Made by a program: the position numbers and the translations under genes
The notes under the pieces: generated by a model
Databases searched by the model: none
Seen by the model: only the letters and a program-made list of their open reading frames with translations
What the model was told of the DNA's origin: nothing
Shown here: in pieces, positions 24,452-34,406 of the stretch
Layout of the letters: every line of letters starts with the position of its first letter
How positions within the stretch are numbered: the first letter of the stretch is position 1
From: Arenibacter latericius DSM 15913
Lineage (GTDB): Bacteria; Bacteroidota; Bacteroidia; Flavobacteriales; Flavobacteriaceae
Assembly (NCBI RefSeq): GCF_000424985.1
Contig: NZ_KE384285.1
Coordinates: 1 to 64,000, forward strand
Direction: 5' to 3'
Length of the DNA stretch: 64,000 nt

Positions 24452-25210
24452 TTAGTAGCGAATATTAGCTACAATGTTCTCTACGGTAGGGGAGCTATTG
24501 CCACCCTTGTTTTCTATAGTAATGTAGCCCATTGCATTTTCACCATAAGGAAGGGCCATTAATTTTTGACTATCACTAGCTTCTTTTATAATGCCTAGGT
24601 TGATCATTTCCCCATTTACTTCGGCCCACATTTGATAACATTGGTCCTCTGGTAAATTTGGTAGCTTGCTTACATTGATATAAGAGAGCTTTTTTACAGG
24701 GTTAATATAGGCTACCGCTTTTAATTCCTTGGCTTTGTTGTTGCCTTTTACGGCGACCTTTTTTGTCTTTGGATTATTGAGAACTATAAACTGATTGCGA
24801 ACATCCTCTAATTGGATGCGCATATTTTCTTCCAAGGATTCTATTTTGTTATTTACCAAAATATTTTCCTCTTGCAAACTCTGGTTCTGATTCCAGAAAG
24901 TAAAGGAGGCACCTGCGAAGATTAGTGCGGTAAAACTAGCGGCAACGGCATACATATAAAACTTTCTACGGCTCTTTTTCTCTGATTTAACCTGATTTAA
25001 AACCTTGTCTTTTAATCCGTCTGGCGTTTTAATAGCATGTTGTTTTGCATACATCTCCAAGTTTTCTTGAAGTTCTATATACGTTTTTCTCACCTCGGGA
25101 TACATCGCAATATAACGTTCTACCTGTAGTGTTTCCTCTTTAGAGGTGGTTCCCAAAAGATATTGTTCTAGTAAGTCTGTGTCTAAAAAGTTTTTTATTT
25201 TCTCTTTCAT
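24452..25210 (-). CDS. Anti-sigma factor (RskA-like)
   Basis: This is a 252-residue protein from the ATG at 25210; a TTG at 25237 would add nine residues. The cytoplasmic N-terminal part resembles an anti-sigma helical bundle, with FLDTDLLEQYLLGTTSKEE and YPEVRKTYIELQENLE. One membrane helix follows (YAVAASFTALIFAGASFTFW), then a short coiled coil. The C-terminal domain is of the RskA type, with LPNLPEDQCYQMWAEVNGEM and MGYITIENKGG. It follows its probable partner, the ECF sigma gene (start 25864), with 90 bp between them. The likely role is holding the sigma factor at the inner membrane until a signal releases it. Confidence 0.9.
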   Translation of the reverse strand: MKEKIKNFLDTDLLEQYLLGTTSKEETLQVERYIAMYPEVRKTYIELQENLEMYAKQHAIKTPDGLKDKVLNQVKSEKKSRRKFYMYAVAASFTALIFAGASFTFWNQNQSLQEENILVNNKIESLEENMRIQLEDVRNQFIVLNNPKTKKVAVKGNNKAKELKAVAYINPVKKLSYINVSKLPNLPEDQCYQMWAEVNGEMINLGIIKEASDSQKLMALPYGENAMGYITIENKGGNSSPTVENIVANIRY

Positions 25211-25300
25211 CGCTTTATGCTTAACAGCGCTTCTCAATTGAATAGACTAATGTAATCAGTAGACATATAATATGGTCTAATCTTATTAAGTTGCTTTGGT

Positions 25301-25864
25301 TTATAAAAAATGTAACATGCTAGCAAGAAGTAGAAATGATCCATATAGTTTCCTTAGTTCCCTTAAGCCAATTTTTAATCTAGACTTAATGGTGCCAAGA
25401 GGTATATTTAATTCGTCACTAGCTTCCTGCTGGGTCATTCCCTGAAAAAATAAAGCGTCTAAAACTATTTGGTATTTATCTTCTAGCTTATCCAAATTGT
25501 CCTGAACGTCCATTAATTCCGGATTTACTCCTTCGGTTCCTAGTTTATATACGTCCGAAACGTCTATTTGGATCTCCTTATCAGATTTGGTATTTACACT
25601 TCTTAATTTGTCAATTGCTGTATTGCGGACAATTCTAAATAGCCAGGTAAATAGTTTAGCTTTACTGGGGTCGTAACTATCGGAATTCCTCCATATTTTT
25701 AAGAAACTTTCTTGTAGTACGTCTTCAGCTAATTCTTCATTTCTAACTACTTTAAAGGCGACACCAAGTAAAGTGTCTCCGTAATGTTCATACAGTAATG
25801 ACATTGCTTTGTCATCCCGTTCCAGAAGGAGCTCTACAATATGATTTTCTAGTAAGATACTCAT
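25301..25864 (-). CDS. ECF RNA polymerase sigma factor, partner of the adjacent anti-sigma factor
   Basis: This 187-residue protein has sigma region 2 in LAEDVLQESFLKIWRN and FTWLFRIVRNTAIDKLR. Region 4 is in GMTQQEASDELNIPLGTIK and KIGLRELRK. The C-terminal end is slightly hydrophobic (FLLLASMLHFL). The gene order sigma then anti-sigma on one strand is the usual auto-regulated ECF pair. The anti-sigma is of RskA type, so this is probably a SigK-like ECF group. The target regulon cannot be inferred. Confidence 0.92.
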   Translation of the reverse strand: MSILLENHIVELLLERDDKAMSLLYEHYGDTLLGVAFKVVRNEELAEDVLQESFLKIWRNSDSYDPSKAKLFTWLFRIVRNTAIDKLRSVNTKSDKEIQIDVSDVYKLGTEGVNPELMDVQDNLDKLEDKYQIVLDALFFQGMTQQEASDELNIPLGTIKSRLKIGLRELRKLYGSFLLLASMLHFL

Positions 25865-26041
25865 ATTCTGTAAAGATTAAATGTAAAAATGAAGTTGAAA
25901 TCATCCAATATGATCTTTCCTCCGTATATAAAGAAACGCTAAAATATTTAATTGATTACTATAATAGGCGTTTATAAAATTTATAAAAGATAAATGTGCA
26001 GCTGGTAACTGTGCATTTAATTTTGGTTAGTTTGGTTTGGT

Positions 26042-26072
26042 ATGGCCCCTGTTTTTATTATGCAGGGGCTAT
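26042..26072. terminator. Stem-loop at the end of murB
   Basis: A 10-bp stem with one G-T pair, ATGGCCCCTG/CAGGGGCTAT, overlaps the murB stop codon. The T-rich run follows on the plus strand, not the minus strand. As a terminator for the minus-strand murB it is therefore only partly convincing. Confidence 0.45.
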
Positions 26073-27085
26073 TTTATTATATTAACTTCTGGAGTGATAA
26101 TGATTTTAAAGTTGTTATAAACTGTTGTCATTATATGCTGAGCCATATCCATTATATCATTCCCTGTTGCATTACCGTAATTCACTAATACTAGGGCCTG
26201 ATTCTTATGAATCCCAGCATCGCCATATCTTTTACCTTTAAAACCACTTTGCTCTATTAACCAGCCTGCAGGAACTTTAAATTCTGTTTCGGATACTTTA
26301 TAAAAAGGAGCTTCTGGGTTGGAGCTGATAAAATTATGGAAATCCTTTTTACTTAATATAGGGTTTTTAAAGAAACTGCCACTATTTCCAAGTTCTTTAG
26401 GGTCTGGAAGTTTGCTTTGTCTTATGGCAACCACGGCATTGGAGATGTCTTGAATACTAGGATCTTCTATCCCTCTAGCTTTTAATTCAGAGGAAATGGC
26501 GCCGTAGTCTATTTTTCTCTGATGATTTCTTTTAGTGAGCTTAAGCTGAATGCTAGTGATAATATACTTGCCCTTACCCTCATTTTTAAAATAAGACTCC
26601 CTATATCCAAACTTACAGTCGTCCTTACTAAACTGCTGTAGTTCTTGAGTGGCTATTTCCATTGCTTGGCAGCTTACGAAAATGTCTTTTAGCTCCACGC
26701 CATAAGCTCCAATATTTTGTATTGGGGCGGTTCCAGAATTTCCAGGGATAAGGGAGAGGTTTTCTAGTCCGCCATAGTTTCGTTCTAGGGTCCATAAAAC
26801 CAATCTGTGCCAGTTTTCACCCGCATTTACATTTATACAAATGTGATCATCATCTTCCCATAACGTTTCTATTCCCTTTATATTTAGGTATAGTACTAAA
26901 TAATCTAAGTCTTGGGTAATTAGCATATTGCTGCCTCCGCCTAGAATAAAAAAATCGGGATATCCATCTAAGGTTAACGCTTCTTTTAATTCGTTAACCG
27001 ATGTAATCTCACAAAAATATTTGGCTTTCGCCTCAATCCCGAAAGTGTTATATTCTTTTAAAGAAATATTTTCTTGGATCTTCAT
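26069..27085 (-). CDS. murB: UDP-N-acetylenolpyruvoylglucosamine reductase
   Basis: This 338-residue FAD enzyme of peptidoglycan precursor synthesis makes UDP-N-acetylmuramate. The FAD-binding signatures are FILGGGSNML and GNSGTAPIQNIGAYG. YRESYFK holds the tyrosine-loop region typical of type I (E. coli-like) MurB. LGNSGSFFKNP has the catalytic serine. Length equals type I enzymes. Its ATG shares one base with the stop of the upstream aminotransferase (TAATG), so the two are translationally coupled. Confidence 0.95.
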   Translation of the reverse strand: MKIQENISLKEYNTFGIEAKAKYFCEITSVNELKEALTLDGYPDFFILGGGSNMLITQDLDYLVLYLNIKGIETLWEDDDHICINVNAGENWHRLVLWTLERNYGGLENLSLIPGNSGTAPIQNIGAYGVELKDIFVSCQAMEIATQELQQFSKDDCKFGYRESYFKNEGKGKYIITSIQLKLTKRNHQRKIDYGAISSELKARGIEDPSIQDISNAVVAIRQSKLPDPKELGNSGSFFKNPILSKKDFHNFISSNPEAPFYKVSETEFKVPAGWLIEQSGFKGKRYGDAGIHKNQALVLVNYGNATGNDIMDMAQHIMTTVYNNFKIIITPEVNIIK

Positions 27086-28275
27086 TAATCCTTATACACT
27101 TTTAAAGCTTCACCTAGAATATGTACCGCATTTTTTATTTGTTCTTTCTCTAGAACATAGGCAATTCTAACTTGGTTAAGGCCTAATCCTTCAGTGGCAT
27201 AAAAGCCTGCTGCAGGAGCAACCATTACCGTTTTGCCATTTAAATTAAAGCTGTCTAAAAGCCATTGAGCAAACTTATCTGCGTTTTTAATTGGTAACTT
27301 TGCAATGCAATAAAAAGCGCCTTGCGGTTTACCCACTTTTACTCCCTCAATTTTATTTAGTTCTTCAATGAGTAGGTCTCTTCGGGAGACGTATTCTTTC
27401 TTTATGTCATCAAAATAACGCTGTGGGGTTTCCAATGCTGCTTCACTAGCAATTTGTGCATAGGTAGGAGGAGAAAGACGTGCTTGAGCAAATTTTAGGG
27501 CCGTTTTTATCACTTCATCATTTTTGGAAACTAAGCACCCTATTCTAGCGCCACACATGCTATATCTTTTGGAAACCGAATCAACTACTATAGCATTCTT
27601 CTCTAATCCTTTTTCCTGAATAATAGAATAATGTTCGCGACCTTCATAAGTGAATTCCCGGTAAACTTCATCAGCTACTAAGAAAAGGTCGTGTTTTTTT
27701 ACAATGGCCGCTAATTTTTTTATTTCTTCCTTACTGTACAAGTATCCTGTGGGATTTCCTGGGTTACAAATAAGGATAGCACGGGTACGCGGAGTGATTA
27801 ATTTTTCGAACTCCTCAATAGGAGGAAGGGCGAAGTTGTTTTCTATGGTAGAAGTTACCGGAACTACATTAAGTCCAGAAGCGGTAGCAAATCCATTGTA
27901 ATTAGCATAAAACGGTTCAGGGATAATAATCTCATCCCCCGCATCTGCAATAGAATTCATGGCAAATGCTAATGCTTCGGATCCACCTGTAGTTACTATA
28001 ATTTGAGACGCAGTAACGTCAATATCATTCTTAGCATAATACTTTGCTATCTTTTGTCTATACTCCTCGGAACCTTCCGTACGGGAATATGATAGTATTT
28101 CTATATCATTGTTTTTTACCGCATCTAAAGCTACTTGAGGGGTTTTGATGTCTGGCTGTCCAATATTGAGGTGGATGACCTCAATTCCCCTTTCTTTTGC
28201 CGCCTCGGCATAAGGAACTAATTTTCTAATTGGGGATTCGGGCATGGATAAGCCTTTCTTCGAAATTGATGGCAT
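27085..28275 (-). CDS. PLP-dependent aminotransferase, class I/II (aspartate aminotransferase-like)
   Basis: This is a 396-residue fold-type I enzyme from the ATG at 28275 (MPSISKKGLSMPESPIRKL). An upstream in-frame start at 28323 would add a hydrophobic stretch not expected in this family. The PLP lysine is in VVDSVSKRYSMCGARIG, with the SKxxxxxGxR pattern. NPGNPTGYLYS holds the asparagine, and VADEVYREFTYEG the aspartate and tyrosine of the cofactor site. RIAYVLE near the end carries the carboxylate-binding arginine. The amino-acid substrate is not determined. It is coupled to murB by a TAATG overlap. Confidence 0.9.
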   Translation of the reverse strand: MPSISKKGLSMPESPIRKLVPYAEAAKERGIEVIHLNIGQPDIKTPQVALDAVKNNDIEILSYSRTEGSEEYRQKIAKYYAKNDIDVTASQIIVTTGGSEALAFAMNSIADAGDEIIIPEPFYANYNGFATASGLNVVPVTSTIENNFALPPIEEFEKLITPRTRAILICNPGNPTGYLYSKEEIKKLAAIVKKHDLFLVADEVYREFTYEGREHYSIIQEKGLEKNAIVVDSVSKRYSMCGARIGCLVSKNDEVIKTALKFAQARLSPPTYAQIASEAALETPQRYFDDIKKEYVSRRDLLIEELNKIEGVKVGKPQGAFYCIAKLPIKNADKFAQWLLDSFNLNGKTVMVAPAAGFYATEGLGLNQVRIAYVLEKEQIKNAVHILGEALKVYKD

Positions 28276-28534
28276 AAATATGATGTTTTGTACAAAAATG
28301 AGAAATAGGGGTGGAGAAAACAATAGAATTAGATAAATTTTAATCTAAATTTCTCTTGTCGCAGCTATTATAAGAATTTTCTTATTTATAGCTCAGTGCG
28401 ATCTGTTATTCAAAAGGATGTACCCTTTAACTTGGGGGGTTAGAGGAAGAATTCTATCCTCTAAAACTGTTAAATAACGTGGATAACTGCTTATAAAATC
28501 GTAAATTTAAGAGAATGGTATAAAACAAATAGAC

Positions 28535-29869
28535 ATGATCTCTTTCTTTAAACGTTCTTGGTTATTGCTCTTTTGTCTGCCAGTTTTTTTATACGCCCAA
28601 CAATACACCTTGTCTCATGGCAAAAAATATGAAAAGGTTAAATTTAAACTAGTAAACAACCTAATTCTTATTCCAGTAGATGTAAATGGAGCTAAGCTTA
28701 CCTTTATATTAGATTCTGGAGTGAGTACTCCCATTCTTTTTAATATTTCGGATCAAGATTCTATTCAAATTAACGATGTTTCAGAGGTAATAATTAGGGG
28801 ACTTGGGAATGGAGAACCTATTGAAGCATTAAAGTCTTCTAATAACACCTTTAAAATTGGCAATACAAGAAACAATCAGCAGCTACTTTATGTGGTAATG
28901 GATAGGGCGCTCAATTTCTCCCCAAGATTGGGGATGGTGGTGCACGGAATTATAGGGTATGATTTATTTCGCGATTTTGTGGTATCTATTAATTACACTT
29001 CCAAAGTAATTAAATTGTACGATCCTAAGCACTATAAGCCTAAGAATAATAAGAAAACACAAACTTTACCGCTACATATCGAAAGTAATAAAGCCTATCT
29101 AGAGGCAAATGTGGTTATGGATGACCGTCAGAATATTCCAGTTAAGCTGTTAATTGACTCCGGAAGTTCTGATGCCCTTTGGTTGTTTCAGGATGAAGAA
29201 AAAGGTTTAGCTATTCCACTTAGCCATTATGAGGATTTTTTAGGTCAAGGATTAAGTGGTAGCGTTTATGGGAAAAGAACAAAGATAAAAGGCCTCTTAT
29301 TGGGCGACTTTCAGTTAAATGAGGCTAAGACCGCCTTTCCGGATATGGAATATTTTAGTGGTATTTTTAATCTAGGAGACAGAAATGGTAGCTTAGGAGG
29401 GGAAGTATTAAAAAGGTTTACTATGGTTTTTAATTACGGTGCTAAAACTATTAGTCTTCGTAAGAATAGCCTATTTGACGATCCCTTTAATTATAATTTA
29501 AGTGGTATAGACCTACAACATAACGGGATGCGTTTTATTTCTGAGCGTATAACAGATGCTAAAGGGGTGGCTTTGGAGAAGGGTGATTCTTTTGGTAATG
29601 TTCAAATTCTTTTTGAAGATAAGACCCGTTTAAGTGTGGTTCCAGAGATTATTGTTTCAGGGATACGTGTGGGAAGTCCTGGGCAGGAAGCTGGGCTACG
29701 TGAAGGAGATATTATTTTGGCTGTTAACGGAAAGAAAATTCACAATTATGAACTGCAACAAATCTTAAAAATGCTCAATGAAAAGGAAGGGAAGAAAGTA
29801 AAGGTTCATGTGGGACGATTAGGAACTGATGTGATTGTCTCCTATGTGCTTAAAAAGATGTTTAAATAA
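28535..29869 (+). CDS. Secreted retropepsin-like aspartic protease with PDZ domain
   Basis: This 444-residue protein has a signal peptide (residues 1-21, ending FLYAQ). Two aspartyl-protease halves carry the catalytic motifs: FILDSG with Asp60, and LLIDSG with Asp208. The two Asp-Ser-Gly lobes lie in one chain, so it can act as a pseudo-dimer. A PDZ domain covers residues of about 360-444 (VGSPGQEAGLREGDIILAVN), probably binding substrate C-termini. A periplasmic location is inferred. Substrates are unknown. It ends at a long palindromic terminator shared with the converging gene. Confidence 0.9.
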   Translation: MISFFKRSWLLLFCLPVFLYAQQYTLSHGKKYEKVKFKLVNNLILIPVDVNGAKLTFILDSGVSTPILFNISDQDSIQINDVSEVIIRGLGNGEPIEALKSSNNTFKIGNTRNNQQLLYVVMDRALNFSPRLGMVVHGIIGYDLFRDFVVSINYTSKVIKLYDPKHYKPKNNKKTQTLPLHIESNKAYLEANVVMDDRQNIPVKLLIDSGSSDALWLFQDEEKGLAIPLSHYEDFLGQGLSGSVYGKRTKIKGLLLGDFQLNEAKTAFPDMEYFSGIFNLGDRNGSLGGEVLKRFTMVFNYGAKTISLRKNSLFDDPFNYNLSGIDLQHNGMRFISERITDAKGVALEKGDSFGNVQILFEDKTRLSVVPEIIVSGIRVGSPGQEAGLREGDIILAVNGKKIHNYELQQILKMLNEKEGKKVKVHVGRLGTDVIVSYVLKKMFK

Positions 29870-29871
29870 AA

Positions 29872-29913
29872 AAAACTTGTTTGATGGATAATATTATCCA
29901 TCAAACAAGTTTT
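29872..29913. terminator. 42-bp perfect palindrome, bidirectional terminator
   Basis: A 21-bp arm beginning AAAACTTGTTTGATGG is followed directly by its exact reverse complement. It has A residues on the left and T residues on the right. It sits between convergent stops at 29869 and 29937. Confidence 0.88.
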
Positions 29914-29936
29914 AAATTATATTGGGAGTTTTTTTA

Positions 29937-30326
29937 CTACTTACCTGGTGCGGCCTTAATCTCCCCTTTTAGTTTTAAAACTACCGTTGGTGTATCCGCA
30001 TTAGAGATAACCGTAATGGCTTTTCTAATTGGACCAACCCTATTAGTGTCATACTTCACTTGTATCTCACCTGTTTTTCCAGGTAAAATAGGAGCTTCTG
30101 GCTTTTTAGGGATAGTACATCCACAAGTAGAACTTACTTTGCTGATTATAAGGGGTGCATCACCAGTATTGGTGAACTCAAAGACACGTAAGCCATCACT
30201 GCCTTTAGCAATTTCCCCGTAATCGACGATGTCTGTCTTAAATTTAATCTTCGCTTTTTTTTCTTGAGCGGTTAGGCCAAATCCTAATAGACCAATAAAT
30301 AAAACTAGTACTAATTTTTTCATCAT
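29937..30326 (-). CDS. DUF1573 secreted protein
   Basis: This 129-residue protein has a signal peptide (residues 1-20, ending LTAQE). It is a single DUF1573 immunoglobulin-like domain: DIVDYGEIAKGSDGLRVFEF, then APLIISKVSSTCGCTIP with the characteristic CGC, then GKTGEIQVKYDTNRVGP. The family is widespread in Bacteroidota and probably periplasmic; its role is unknown. The gene is monocistronic and ends at the palindromic terminator. Confidence 0.92.
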   Translation of the reverse strand: MMKKLVLVLFIGLLGFGLTAQEKKAKIKFKTDIVDYGEIAKGSDGLRVFEFTNTGDAPLIISKVSSTCGCTIPKKPEAPILPGKTGEIQVKYDTNRVGPIRKAITVISNADTPTVVLKLKGEIKAAPGK

Positions 30327-30521
30327 TTTTAGTTTTGGGTGAATTTCAAAAATAAATGTTTTTAATGAACCTCAGAAATTCTTTTGTTATGTAATAACGT
30401 TACTTATTTTTGTTTCGTATTTCTAACTAGGCAAAAAACCATAGGACTACCTCAAGTAACTTTAAAAGAGTAATCATTTTAGTAATCGCCCTATATAGGG
30501 TAACAAAAACTGTTCCAAACA

Positions 30522-33152
30522 ATGGGAATACCTTCAAAATACGACCCGCAGACCATAGAAGGTCAGTGGTACGACTATTGGATTAAGCATAATTATTTTC
30601 ACTCCGAACCAGATGAAAGAGAGCCTTACACCATAGTTATTCCGCCACCAAATGTTACAGGGGTATTACATATGGGGCATATGCTTAACAATACAATCCA
30701 AGATGTTTTGATACGCAGAGCCCGTTTAAAGGGTAAAAATGCTTGTTGGGTACCGGGTACGGACCACGCCTCTATTGCTACCGAAGCTAAGGTGGTGGCA
30801 AAGCTTAAAGAGCAAGGAATAGATAAAAAGGATCTTAGCAGAGAAGAGTTTCTTGGTCATGCTTGGGACTGGACCCACGAATACGGGGGCGTTATTTTAG
30901 AGCAGTTGAAAAAATTAGGCTGTTCTTGTGATTGGGACCGCACTAAATTCACTATGGATGACAACATGTCAGCCTCTGTAATTAAAGTATTCGTAGATTT
31001 ATTTAATAAAGGGCTTATCTACAGGGGATACCGAATGGTGAATTGGGATCCTGAAGCAAAAACAACCTTGTCTGATGAGGAAGTGATATATGAGGAAAGA
31101 CAAGGCTTATTGTATTATCTGTCCTACAAGATAGAAGGTTCAGAAGATACCTTAACAATTGCTACTACTAGACCCGAAACCATCCTAGGAGATACTGCAA
31201 TTTGTATTAATCCTAATGATGAGCGTTATGTACATTTAAAAGGAAAAAAGGCAATAGTACCTATTTGTAATAGGGTAATTCCTATTATTGAAGACGAATA
31301 TGTAGATGTAGAATTTGGTACAGGATGTCTTAAAGTTACACCTGCGCATGATGTAAATGATAAGGAATTAGGGGATAAGCATAATCTTGAGACGATAGAT
31401 ATCTTTAACGAAGATGCCACTTTAAATAGTTACGGTCTGCATTATGAAGGTCAAGATCGTTTTGTGGTGCGTAAAGCCATCACCAAGGAATTAGAGGAGA
31501 AGGGCTTTTTAGTTAAAACAGAGAATCATTTAAATAAAGTAGGAACTTCAGAAAGGACTAAAGCGGTGATAGAGCCAAGGTTATCCGATCAGTGGTTCTT
31601 ACGTATGGAAGAATTGGCCAAGCCTGCTATAAAAGCGGTATTGGAAGATGAAGACATAAAATTATTTCCTAAGAAGTTTGAGAATACCTATCGTCATTGG
31701 ATGGAAAATATCCGCGATTGGAATATTTCTAGACAGTTGTGGTGGGGACAGCAGATTCCGGCCTTTTACTTTGGTAATGGTCAGGACGACTTTGTTGTGG
31801 CAGAAAGTAAGGAGCAAGCTTTAGAGTTGGCAAAGAAAAAATCTGCGAATCCAAATTTAACCTTAGAGGCGTTAAGACAGGATGAAGATGCTTTAGATAC
31901 ATGGTTTTCTTCATGGATATGGCCAATTAGCGTGTTTAATGGTATTTTGGAGCCAGATAATAAGGAGATAAACTACTATTATCCTACAAATGATTTGGTG
32001 ACCGGTCCGGATATTTTATTCTTCTGGGTAGCCAGAATGATTGTTTCTGGATATGAATATCGGGACGAAAGACCTTTCCAAAATGTATATCTTACTGGAT
32101 TGGTACGTGATAAACAACGTCGTAAAATGTCTAAGTCCCTTGGGAATTCACCAGATGCCTTAAAGTTAATTGAGGATTATGGTGCCGATGGGGTGCGCGT
32201 AGGGTTATTGTTGAGCTCGGCAGCAGGAAACGACCTTATGTTTGATGAGGCGCTATGCCAGCAAGGGAAAAACTTTGCAAATAAGATATGGAACGGTTTC
32301 CGATTATTAAAAGGTTGGGAGATAGCCGATTTACCGCAACCAGAAGCATCGAAGCTAGGAATTGAATGGTATACCGCTAAATTCAATAAAGCTTTGGTGG
32401 AGATAGAGGATCACTTTAGTAAATACCGTATTTCTGACGCCCTAATGGCGATATATAAATTAATTTGGGACGACTATAGTTCTTGGTTGTTAGAAATTAT
32501 TAAGCCAGCATACCAACAACCAATAGATCGTACCACATTTGATGCGGTAATTAAAATATTTGAAGAGAACCTAAAACTATTGCACCCATTTATGCCTTTC
32601 CTTACGGAAGAGGTTTGGCAGCATATAACCGATCGTACCCCAGAAGAGGCGCTTGTAGTTGCAAGTTGGCCAGAAATACTACCGGTAAATGAGGAGTTGG
32701 TTGCAGGGTTCGATTTTGCTTCCGAGGTTGTTTCTGGTATTAGAACTATTAGGAAGGAGAAAAATATTCCTATGAAAGAATCCTTGGAGCTTTCTGTATT
32801 AAACGAAGGGAATATAAGTAAGGAATGGGACGTGGTGATTGCAAAGCTTACCAATGTGTCTCAAATTTCTTATGTAGACGCTTCTGTAGATGGTGCCTTG
32901 ACATTTAGGGTTAAATCCAATGAATATTTTATTCCGATGGCTGGAGCAATAGATATTAAAGCTGAAATTCTTAAATTGCAGGAAGAGCTAAAATATACAG
33001 AAGGCTTTTTGGCTTCCGTGCAAAAGAAACTTTCTAATGAAAGGTTTGTAAATAATGCTCCGGAAAAAGTAATTTCAATTGAGCGTAAGAAAGAAGCAGA
33101 TGCTATTGCCAAAATAGAAACATTGAAAAAAAGCTTGGCGAGTTTGGAGTAA
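30522..33152 (+). CDS. valS: Valyl-tRNA synthetase
   Basis: This 876-residue class I aminoacyl-tRNA synthetase has the HIGH motif as HMGH (residues 50-53, in [12 protein letters not shown]). KMSKS lies near residue 535 ([11 protein letters not shown]). The CP1 editing domain is present ([13 protein letters not shown], then [15 protein letters not shown]). The anticodon-binding domain and the C-terminal coiled coil arm (about 810-876) are complete. No T-box or leader structure is seen upstream. The start is the ATG before [13 protein letters not shown], the normal N-terminus. Confidence 0.97.
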   Translation: MGIPSKYDPQTIEGQWYDYWIKHNYFHSEPDEREPYTIVIPPPNVTGVLHMGHMLNNTIQDVLIRRARLKGKNACWVPGTDHASIATEAKVVAKLKEQGIDKKDLSREEFLGHAWDWTHEYGGVILEQLKKLGCSCDWDRTKFTMDDNMSASVIKVFVDLFNKGLIYRGYRMVNWDPEAKTTLSDEEVIYEERQGLLYYLSYKIEGSEDTLTIATTRPETILGDTAICINPNDERYVHLKGKKAIVPICNRVIPIIEDEYVDVEFGTGCLKVTPAHDVNDKELGDKHNLETIDIFNEDATLNSYGLHYEGQDRFVVRKAITKELEEKGFLVKTENHLNKVGTSERTKAVIEPRLSDQWFLRMEELAKPAIKAVLEDEDIKLFPKKFENTYRHWMENIRDWNISRQLWWGQQIPAFYFGNGQDDFVVAESKEQALELAKKKSANPNLTLEALRQDEDALDTWFSSWIWPISVFNGILEPDNKEINYYYPTNDLVTGPDILFFWVARMIVSGYEYRDERPFQNVYLTGLVRDKQRRKMSKSLGNSPDALKLIEDYGADGVRVGLLLSSAAGNDLMFDEALCQQGKNFANKIWNGFRLLKGWEIADLPQPEASKLGIEWYTAKFNKALVEIEDHFSKYRISDALMAIYKLIWDDYSSWLLEIIKPAYQQPIDRTTFDAVIKIFEENLKLLHPFMPFLTEEVWQHITDRTPEEALVVASWPEILPVNEELVAGFDFASEVVSGIRTIRKEKNIPMKESLELSVLNEGNISKEWDVVIAKLTNVSQISYVDASVDGALTFRVKSNEYFIPMAGAIDIKAEILKLQEELKYTEGFLASVQKKLSNERFVNNAPEKVISIERKKEADAIAKIETLKKSLASLE

Positions 33153-33252
33153 GATTGCTAAGCCAGTAACAGCATAAAGCCTGTTTTTTTAAATGTATTT
33201 TGGAGAAGAAAGTTAGCGCATTGATATTGCCGTAAAATAACTTTAACTAATA

Positions 33253-33284
33253 ATCTCCTTGCTGAGTTATCTCAGCAAGGAGAT
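33253..33284. terminator. Stem-loop between valS and the oxidoreductase gene
   Basis: A perfect 14-bp stem, ATCTCCTTGCTGAG, with a TTAT loop lies 100 bp after valS and 14 bp before the next ATG. It lacks a T run. It may end valS transcription or shape the leader of the downstream gene, whose ribosome-binding region it abuts. Confidence 0.5.
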
Positions 33285-33298
33285 CTTATAAAGAATAC

Positions 33299-34315
33299 AT
33301 GACAAAAAAAATAATTAAAACAGGTGTATTATCCTTCGGGATGTCTGGGCAACTCTTTCATTCCCCATTTTTAGAAGTGCATTCAGGCTTTGAGCTTATG
33401 GCTGTGGTTGAAAGGACTACCAAAAAAGCAAAGGAAATCTATCCTCATATAAAAAGTTACGATAGCGTAGAGGCGCTTTTATTGGACCCAGAAATAGAGT
33501 TGGTTGTAGTAAATACTCCAAATTTCACTCACTTCGATTTTGCTAAAAAGGCCCTAAATGCAAATAAACATGTGCTTGTAGAAAAGCCATTTTGTGTAAC
33601 TACCGAAGAAGCTAATGAGCTTTTCTCCTTGGCTCGTGAAAAAGGTAAGCATATTCTCCCTTATCAAAATAGGCGCTATGATAGCGATTTCCTTTCTGTA
33701 AAAGAAGTTTTAGATTCGGGTAAGTTAGGTACTCTTGTAGAGGCGCATTTTAGGTATGATAGATATAGGCATCATATTGGTCCAAAAGTAGCCAAGGAGA
33801 CTCCTGTGCCAGGTAGTGGATTGCTCTACGACTTAGGACCGCATCTTTTAGATGCAGCTATAGCACTCTTTGGAAATCCTATAGAGTGGAGAAAGAATAC
33901 AGGGCAATTTAGACCCAACACCCAAGTAGACGATTATGCTCATATTCATTTAGTGTATCCAGAAGGTTTTCAGGTGTTTATTACCATGAGTATGCTGGTG
34001 GTAGAGCCACAGGCTTCCTTTGTGCTAAATGGCTCTAAAGGTTCTTATATTAAACAACGGACAGATATTCAGGAGACACAACTTTTAGCGGGAATGTCGC
34101 CGAACCATCCAGATTTTGGAAGAGAGGACACAAATAAAAATGGAATACTCTATACAATCAATGAAAAGGGAGAAAAGGAGCAGGAGGAAACAGCTTCCAT
34201 AACTTCTAATTACTTGCATCTTTTTGATGATGTTTACAAAACTATAGTGGACGGAATCTCATATCCCGTAGGAGAGGAAGATATTCTTCAGCAATTGGAA
34301 ATTTTAGAAGCCTAA
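33299..34315 (+). CDS. Gfo/Idh/MocA-family oxidoreductase
   Basis: This is a 338-residue NAD(P)-dependent dehydrogenase. The N-terminal Rossmann domain starts KTGVLSFGMSGQLFHSPFL, a variant of the GxGxxG loop. The family lysine is in VLVEKPFCVTTEEA. The C-terminal sheet domain includes GSGLLYDLGPHLLDAA, with the conserved His. The SGQLFHSPF loop resembles the YdgJ-like scyllo-inositol dehydrogenase group, but the substrate is not proved. It is a single gene between a hairpin and the CDP-alcohol transferase, which has its own leader. Confidence 0.88.
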   Translation: MTKKIIKTGVLSFGMSGQLFHSPFLEVHSGFELMAVVERTTKKAKEIYPHIKSYDSVEALLLDPEIELVVVNTPNFTHFDFAKKALNANKHVLVEKPFCVTTEEANELFSLAREKGKHILPYQNRRYDSDFLSVKEVLDSGKLGTLVEAHFRYDRYRHHIGPKVAKETPVPGSGLLYDLGPHLLDAAIALFGNPIEWRKNTGQFRPNTQVDDYAHIHLVYPEGFQVFITMSMLVVEPQASFVLNGSKGSYIKQRTDIQETQLLAGMSPNHPDFGREDTNKNGILYTINEKGEKEQEETASITSNYLHLFDDVYKTIVDGISYPVGEEDILQQLEILEA

Positions 34316-34406
34316 ATTTTTTAGTGCTTTATACAAAGGACTCTAGTTTTGTACTAGAGATTGTACGTTGAAAATCCCTTTTTAATAGAGTGCAATACCA
34401 TTATCT

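Noticed and set aside
28324..28534. tRNA or small RNA between the aminotransferase and protease genes
   Set aside because: No cloverleaf or TTCGA-type T-loop could be found; only A/T-rich leader sequence.
33253..33284. Riboswitch or T-box at the oxidoreductase leader
   Set aside because: Only a simple hairpin without the conserved T-box bulge or an aptamer; it lies downstream, not upstream, of valS.
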